A stretch of 10,819 nt of DNA from the NCBI GenBank assembly GCA_016934645.1, contig JAFGSL010000474.1, forward strand, positions 1-10,819, read 5' to 3'. A model generated the notes under the pieces. It had not been told where the DNA came from and searched no databases. It saw only the letters and a program-made list of their open reading frames with translations. The stretch is from Anaerolineae bacterium (lineage in GTDB: Bacteria > Chloroflexota > Anaerolineae > B4-G1 > SLSP01). Shown here one piece after another: positions 7,200-10,819 of this stretch (its first letter is position 1; every line of letters begins with the position of its first letter). Made by a program: the position numbers and the translations under genes.

Positions 7200-7229
7200 T
7201 TGACATAGACTCTATCCGAAAATTATACC
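7200..7229 (+). promoter_or_regulatory. Promoter of the endonuclease/exonuclease/phosphatase-family gene
   Basis: A perfect -35 box TTGACA (7200-7205) is followed after 18 nt by TATACC (7224-7229), a 4 of 6 match to the -10 consensus. The start would be near 7236, giving a leader of about 77 nt. An inverted repeat overlaps the spacer and the first base of the -10 box. Confidence 0.5.
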
Positions 7230-7270
7230 TGCGAGTGTTTCTTGTGCGTCAATGGTGAATTCTCGGATAG
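7212..7270. repeat. Imperfect inverted repeat overlapping the promoter (operator-like)
   Basis: CTATCCGAAAATT (7212-7224) and AATTCTCGGATAG (7258-7270) are inverted copies with 12 of 13 matches, 33 nt apart. The left arm lies in the promoter spacer up to the -10 box and the right arm about 22-34 nt after the predicted start. That arrangement would suit a dimeric repressor or a DNA loop. It is only a sequence pattern; no known operator is recognised. Confidence 0.45.
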
Positions 7271-7300
7271 GTACATATTCCAGAAATGTAAAGTGACGAC

Positions 7301-7306
7301 GAGAGG
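7301..7306 (+). promoter_or_regulatory. Ribosome binding site supporting a TTG start at 7313
   Basis: GAGAGG ends 6 nt before TTG (7313). The nearest upstream ATG (7285) is followed at once by TAA, and the first in-frame ATG lies about 70 codons in, past the first catalytic motif, so TTG is the likely start. Confidence 0.65.
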
Positions 7307-7312
7307 TAAAAA

Positions 7313-8338
7313 TTGGGACAAAACAGGATAGACCATTCAGATTATCCCCGACTGGTTGTCGAAGACATTGTTCGCCTTCGACGACGCATTGAACACTCCC
7401 GGCTGCCAGCCAAGCTGGTTGACCGGAACTTGCTCATCGGGACCTGGAACATTAGAAGCCTCAGTCAGGTGTATAAAGAGTGGGATGAAAACCCCGGAAG
7501 TCCGAAGCGCAACCTGCGGGCAATGGCTTACATAGCCGAGATTGTCCGGCGGTACGACGTTATCGCCATCCAGGAAGTGAAACGGGATACATCAGGGTTA
7601 CGGATATTGCTGGAACAATTTCTGGGACCAAACTGGGGACTGATTGTCAGCGATGTATCAGCAGGAGCACGAGGAAACGCGGAGAGATTAGCCTTTATCT
7701 ATGACAAAAGACGCGTGGAGCCATCGGGACTGGCAGGGGAGATTGTACTGCCCCCTACTACCGAGGGCGACCCTGTCCAGCAGTTCGACCGCACCCCATA
7801 CATCGTAGGATTCAAATCGGCCGGAGAAGATTTCACATTGTTGACTGCCCACATTAAATACGGCGATGTGCCAGAGGATCGATTAGAAGAACTGAAAGCA
7901 TTGGCTGATTATATTGCAGCGGAAATACGCGACCGGGCCAAAGCAGGCGCAGAGGAAAACAACTTGATTGTCCTAGGAGATTTCAACATCGACGATCGGG
8001 GAGATACCCCACTCTTTGAAGCCTTTGTGTCTTCGGGACTGGTCGTGCCCTCGCAGTTGTTGAACCTGAAGACAACGTATGCGACCAAGCCGAAATATTA
8101 CGATCAAATTGCGTGGTTTATGGGCGATCTAGACCTGTTGGCCGGTGATCAAGCAGGCGTGATTGACTTCGCTGGCGCTGTATATCAGGACCTCCCCCCA
8201 GTGCAAATGTCCTATCGGGTATCAGACCATCTCCCACTCTGGGTCGAATTCTTGGTCGACCGTAGTGAAGAACACATGGCCCAGACGCTCGGCGTGGATG
8301 TAGCTATGCCGGATCCTTTTGGATGTGTACCTGAGTGA
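7313..8338 (+). CDS. Endonuclease/exonuclease/phosphatase (EEP) family protein
   Basis: The 341-residue protein has the full EEP (DNase I/exonuclease III-like) motif set, in order: TWNIR (N46), IQEVK (metal-ligand E88), ERLAFIYD (124-131), LTAHIKYG (H180), VLGDFNID (D223, N225), YDQIAWF (D264) and SDHLPLW (D305, H306). These make up the metal-dependent phosphodiesterase/phosphatase active site, so it is probably active on nucleic acid or another phosphodiester. The substrate cannot be assigned from sequence. No signal peptide is visible; the first ~38 residues are charged and helical, so it should act in the cytoplasm. The C-terminal ~25 residues extend past the fold. It starts with TTG, has its own promoter with an inverted repeat, and is followed by a strong terminator, so it is a single-gene unit. 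Confidence 0.9.
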   Translation: MGQNRIDHSDYPRLVVEDIVRLRRRIEHSRLPAKLVDRNLLIGTWNIRSLSQVYKEWDENPGSPKRNLRAMAYIAEIVRRYDVIAIQEVKRDTSGLRILLEQFLGPNWGLIVSDVSAGARGNAERLAFIYDKRRVEPSGLAGEIVLPPTTEGDPVQQFDRTPYIVGFKSAGEDFTLLTAHIKYGDVPEDRLEELKALADYIAAEIRDRAKAGAEENNLIVLGDFNIDDRGDTPLFEAFVSSGLVVPSQLLNLKTTYATKPKYYDQIAWFMGDLDLLAGDQAGVIDFAGAVYQDLPPVQMSYRVSDHLPLWVEFLVDRSEEHMAQTLGVDVAMPDPFGCVPE

Positions 8339-8368
8339 TCCGAATTTACCTATCACATGACGCCACTG

Positions 8369-8404
8369 AAAAAACCGGGATTCTCTGAAATCCCGGTTTT
8401 TTTT
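8369..8404. terminator. Bidirectional intrinsic terminator between convergent genes
   Basis: The stem CCGGGATT (8375-8382) pairs with AATCCCGG (8389-8396) around CTCTGA. It is flanked by six A on the left (8369-8374) and eight T on the right (8397-8404), so it gives a U-tract in either direction. It ends the nuclease-family gene on the plus strand and the epimerase-like gene on the minus strand. Confidence 0.93.
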
Positions 8405-8420
8405 CAAAGATAGGAGAAGT

Positions 8421-9404
8421 TTACCTATGGAGACATGCTGCCACAGTTTTGGCCAATGCCTCATCAAGACCACCTCGTCCGTAACCGAGAGCCTCACAAG
8501 AGGAAGTAGGATCGAAAAAGGTGTTGCGCGTTTGCACATCGACAAATTCTACGGGATTGAGCCCGCTCTCACGTCCCTGTCTCCGATGCGATAGCGCAAG
8601 GAATCTGGCACCGAACCGGACGAAGCCTGTGGGGATGGTAATAACCCGCTTGCGTTTGCCCGACAGCGTTGTCAGGCGATCCAGCCATGAAACCCACGTG
8701 AGGTTTTCGTCGCCGACCGGGTAGCGCTCACCGCCAACACCGCGCTCAATGGCACCGGCAATCGCCTCAGCGACGTGTTCGACAGCAATCATGTTCGTAC
8801 CGCCTTGGGGATAGAACAGTGGCAACGGGGAATTGATGTAATCGATAAGAGGCTTCCACAAAGGTATGCGGCCGGGCATGCTGCCGAAGATATAGCCCAA
8901 CTCAAGGGCCATCAACTCCAGGTCAGGAGCAGCGGCGTTGAGCGCCTGTTCGGCCTGCGCAACGCGGCTCCAGATATAGGGATGGTGTTTCGTGAGTTCC
9001 ATCTCCGGCCAGAGACGGTCGAAGGTGGCAAAGTACGAGCTAAGCAAGACACCCCGGCGCACACCAGCCTCGCGCGCCAAACGGAAGAAGCGCGCCGCAG
9101 CTCTCACATTTTCTTCGTAAAAAAAACGATACGCCGGAGCTTTGGGCGTCACGCGATCATCAGCGCCAGCCGCATAGACAACGGCGTCATGTCCGTGTAG
9201 CAAGGCGCACACATTGGCATCGGGAAGTACGTTCAAGTTTCCGAGCTTCACATCGACCTGCGGCGGCAGCAGGTTATCCGCCGGCAAAGGCGGCAATGCC
9301 AAAACTGTAATCGCGTGCCCGCGACGAAGACATTCGAGCACGGTATGATAGCCAATGAACCCTGTTCCGCCAACAATCAGAACACGCATAGAGCTTTCTG
9401 TCAT
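8421..9404 (-). CDS. NAD-dependent epimerase/dehydratase-like protein (extended SDR)
   Basis: The 327-residue protein is an extended short-chain dehydrogenase/reductase with a Rossmann fold. VLIVGGTGFIG (8-18) is the glycine-rich dinucleotide-binding turn. VVYAAGADDR follows strand 4, and the active-site serine strand is LLSSYFATF (S122/S123). The usual YxxxK pair is here Y143-I-W-S-R147, with arginine where lysine normally holds the cofactor ribose, so classical dehydrogenase activity is uncertain. NMIAVEHVAEAI is the typical 'VxDhAxAh' helix after the substrate region. Substrate is unknown; sugar-nucleotide epimerase, flavonol-reductase-like or a non-catalytic NAD sensor are all possible. 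I chose the ATG at 9404 because it forms an ATGA overlap with the stop of the response regulator gene. ATG 9389 and GTG 9413 are alternatives. It is the last gene of a minus-strand operon. Confidence 0.87.
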   Translation of the reverse strand: MTESSMRVLIVGGTGFIGYHTVLECLRRGHAITVLALPPLPADNLLPPQVDVKLGNLNVLPDANVCALLHGHDAVVYAAGADDRVTPKAPAYRFFYEENVRAAARFFRLAREAGVRRGVLLSSYFATFDRLWPEMELTKHHPYIWSRVAQAEQALNAAAPDLELMALELGYIFGSMPGRIPLWKPLIDYINSPLPLFYPQGGTNMIAVEHVAEAIAGAIERGVGGERYPVGDENLTWVSWLDRLTTLSGKRKRVITIPTGFVRFGARFLALSHRRQGRESGLNPVEFVDVQTRNTFFDPTSSCEALGYGRGGLDEALAKTVAACLHR

Positions 9405-10045
9405 GCCAGCCACCCCCGCTGAATCGCTTCGGCAACAGCGGCAGCCCGTGAGTCCACGCCGAGTTTGTTGTAGATGTTGGTCAGGTGCGCTTTGACGGTA
9501 CGCTCAGTGATGTGCAGGTGAGCGGCGACCTCCTTGCTGCGCTCCCCTCGAGCAACGGCCTCGAGGACCTCGCACTCGCGCTCGGTCAGTTCCAGGTCAC
9601 TGGTGGAAGCAGACTCCGGCGCAGCGGCGTGCGCCAACACCTTGGCGACAATCTCCGGCTTGAGCAGCAGCTCGCCGCGCGCCGCCGCACGGATGGTGTG
9701 AAATAGCGTTTCGCGGTCGGTATCTTTGAGCAGATAGCCGCGCGCACCGACCCTCAATCCACGCACCATCAAGTCATCCTCGTTGTACGTGGTCAGAATC
9801 ACCACAGCGATGTGCGGGTGTGTCTCCCGCAGCCGTTCGATAGCCGTCAACCCATCCATCCCCGGCATGCGCAAATCCATCAACACCACGTCCGGTTGCA
9901 ACTGGCTCGCCAGGCGTACGGCTTCCGCGCCGTCAGCCGCCTCGCCAACGAGTTCCATACCTTCGGCAGTCTCCAGAATCAGCCGTAGCCCCTCGCGGAC
10001 GATCAGATGATCGTCGGCAATCAACAAGCGGATCGAATCAGACAA
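9401..10045 (-). CDS. NarL/LuxR-family response regulator
   Basis: The 214-residue protein is a two-component response regulator. The receiver domain (about 5-122) has the acidic pair D11-D12, the phosphoacceptor D57 in VLMDLRMPGMDG, the switch threonine T85 or T86 in ILTTY and the conserved K107 in GYLLKD. A linker of Ala/Ser follows (139-150). The LuxR-type helix-turn-helix spans 151-212, starting LTERECEVL and containing SKEVAAHLHITERTVKAHL and NKLGV. It should bind DNA as a dimer when phosphorylated by the adjacent kinase. It starts with TTG, preceded by AAGGGGGA, 10 nt after the kinase stop codon. No in-frame ATG or GTG exists nearby upstream. The downstream epimerase-like gene overlaps its stop codon. 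Confidence 0.95.
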   Translation of the reverse strand: MSDSIRLLIADDHLIVREGLRLILETAEGMELVGEAADGAEAVRLASQLQPDVVLMDLRMPGMDGLTAIERLRETHPHIAVVILTTYNEDDLMVRGLRVGARGYLLKDTDRETLFHTIRAAARGELLLKPEIVAKVLAHAAAPESASTSDLELTERECEVLEAVARGERSKEVAAHLHITERTVKAHLTNIYNKLGVDSRAAAVAEAIQRGWLA

Positions 10046-10048
10046 TAT

Positions 10049-10056
10049 TCCCCCTT
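10049..10056 (-). promoter_or_regulatory. Ribosome binding site for the TTG-started response regulator
   Basis: AAGGGGGA on the minus strand begins at the last base of the kinase stop codon and ends 3 nt before the TTG at 10045. A purine-rich block at this position supports re-initiation after kinase translation. Confidence 0.6.
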
Positions 10057-10819
10057 CACAACGGCAAGCGCAGCGTCAGGCGGGTTCCGTCGCCGGGTCC
10101 GCTGGCGATGTCCAACGTTCCCCCGGCCAAACGCGCACGCTCGCGCAGCCCGATCAAGCCGTAGTGTCCGGCGCGGGCCAACGCCGCCGCCGTGTCGAAC
10201 CCGACGCCATCATCGCGCACCTTTACAGCGAGCCAGTCCTCCACTTCTTGTACACTGACCCACACGTCCCGCGCCTGGGCGTGACGGGCGACGTTGGTCA
10301 GCCCCTCGGCGACGGCGCGCAGAACATGCTCGCACAGCGCGTTGGAAAGTAAGTCCGGCAGTGCCAGATCAAGGGCACAAGGGATGCCGGTCGCATCCGT
10401 GAAATGCGCCGTCTCGTCATGCAGCGCGGACGCCAGATCATGCGCAGATAGTTGTGTCTTGCGCAGGTCACCGATGGCCTGGCGCGCATCAGCGAGGGTG
10501 GCGCGGGCGCGGGCCATCGCCTGCTGCACGATATCCTGCGCCCGTTCCACTCGCCCGGCAGAAAGATGCGAATCCACAGCCTCCAGTTGCAGAATCAATC
10601 CTGCCACCCCCTGGGCCAGCGTGTCGTGCAATTCCCGCGCCATGCGCTGGCGCTCGGCAGCCAGCGTCAGGTCCTCGACGCGGGCGGCATAGTCGGCCAA
10701 CTCGCGATGAGCTGCTTCCAGATCCCGTAATAGCGTCTGCGCACGCTCGCGTGCCTCCACCTGCCGACCGTACAGCACAACATAAATGACGACAAATAAG
10801 GTCAGCGGGGGAGCAAACA
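10056..10819 (-). CDS. Sensor histidine kinase, NarL-partner type (5' end outside window)
   Basis: The frame is open to the right edge, so the N-terminus lies outside. The first visible residues (FAPPLTLFVVIYVVLYGRQV) are the end of a membrane segment, so this is a membrane sensor. A helical coiled-coil linker (ARERAQTLLRDLEAAHRELADY) leads to the HisKA_3 dimerisation domain with the phosphoacceptor histidine in RELHDTLAQGV (codon at 10626-10628). The ATPase domain has the N box EGLTNVARHA, the G1 box VRDDGVGFD and the glycine-rich GLIGLRERARLAGGTLDI, ending GDGTRLTLRLPL. This is the NarX/DesK-like kinase class that pairs with NarL-type regulators, and the regulator gene follows 10 nt later. 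The sensed signal is not visible, since the sensor region is missing. A GTG at 10778 is in frame but sits inside the membrane segment, so it is not the real start. Confidence 0.93.
   Translation of the reverse strand, partial: FAPPLTLFVVIYVVLYGRQVEARERAQTLLRDLEAAHRELADYAARVEDLTLAAERQRMARELHDTLAQGVAGLILQLEAVDSHLSAGRVERAQDIVQQAMARARATLADARQAIGDLRKTQLSAHDLASALHDETAHFTDATGIPCALDLALPDLLSNALCEHVLRAVAEGLTNVARHAQARDVWVSVQEVEDWLAVKVRDDGVGFDTAAALARAGHYGLIGLRERARLAGGTLDIASGPGDGTRLTLRLPL

Noticed and set aside
6657..8338. Nudix plus EEP-family pair as a defence or toxin system
   Set aside because: Each gene has its own regulatory region and the second has its own promoter and terminator. No sensor, toxin or partner gene is present, so there is no support beyond adjacency.
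8775..9200. 141-codon plus-strand frame over the epimerase-like gene
   Set aside because: No domain or start signal; the minus-strand gene has a Rossmann motif and is operon-linked.
10776..10778. GTG at 10778 as the kinase start
   Set aside because: The frame continues upstream to the window edge through a hydrophobic membrane segment, so the true start is outside.
10294..10789. Plus-strand open frames over the kinase gene
   Set aside because: They are rich in Arg, Ala and Ser from a GC-rich shadow frame, and the minus strand encodes a clear histidine kinase with all boxes.
1..10819. CRISPR arrays, tRNA or rRNA genes, transposases, phage genes
   Set aside because: I looked in the intergenic gaps (211-311, 2139-2374, 6572-6656, 7155-7312, 8339-8420) and saw no regularly spaced repeats, no cloverleaf with a T-arm consensus, and no transposase or integrase protein.

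Overview
The window reads as ordinary chromosomal DNA of a free-living bacterium with mixed GC content. The most likely source is a member of the Chloroflexota (Anaerolineae/Caldilinea-like). This rests on three points, all inference from family knowledge and not a database match: a very long secreted protein of alternating beta-rich repeats ending in a short YLPLVIR tail, a free-standing gyrase C-terminal-domain protein, and a NarL-type two-component pair. I see no phage, IS element, CRISPR array, tRNA or rRNA.

Layout, left to right. (1) 1-210 (+) is the 3' end of an unidentified gene, possibly a Nudix hydrolase. (2) 229-279 is a palindromic intergenic repeat. (3) 312-1361 and 1377-2138 (+) are a tight pair: a stand-alone six-blade GyrA C-terminal beta-pinwheel with a near-perfect GyrA box but no cleavage domain, then a class I glutamine amidotransferase with an intact triad. 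(4) 2139-2374 is a non-coding region with a good sigma70-type promoter inside nested inverted repeats. (5) 2375-6571 (+) encodes a secreted protein of about 1398 residues: signal peptide, a domain resembling a protease propeptide, ten alternating A/B repeats, two Ig-like domains, a carboxypeptidase-regulatory-like domain and the C-terminal tag. (6) A hairpin at 6586-6620 is followed by a Nudix hydrolase (6657-7154, +). (7) 7155-7312 carries a promoter with a perfect TTGACA box overlapped by an inverted repeat, ahead of an endonuclease/exonuclease/phosphatase-family gene (7313-8338, +, TTG start). (8) A strong bidirectional terminator (8369-8404) separates the plus-strand genes from a minus-strand operon. 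(9) The operon, in transcription order, is a sensor histidine kinase (cut by the right edge), a NarL/LuxR response regulator (TTG start) and an NAD-dependent epimerase/dehydratase-like protein coupled to the regulator by an ATGA overlap.

How the genes work together: the kinase and regulator form a signalling pair, and the epimerase-like protein is probably co-translated with the regulator. The gyrase-CTD and amidotransferase genes look co-transcribed, but no functional link is evident. The large secreted protein is its own transcription unit, and the hairpin after it lacks a U-tract, so read-through into the Nudix gene is possible. The most unusual items are the orphan GyrA pinwheel, the A/B repeat protein with its C-terminal tag, the palindrome on the promoter of the nuclease-family gene, and the YxxxR replacement in the epimerase-like protein.
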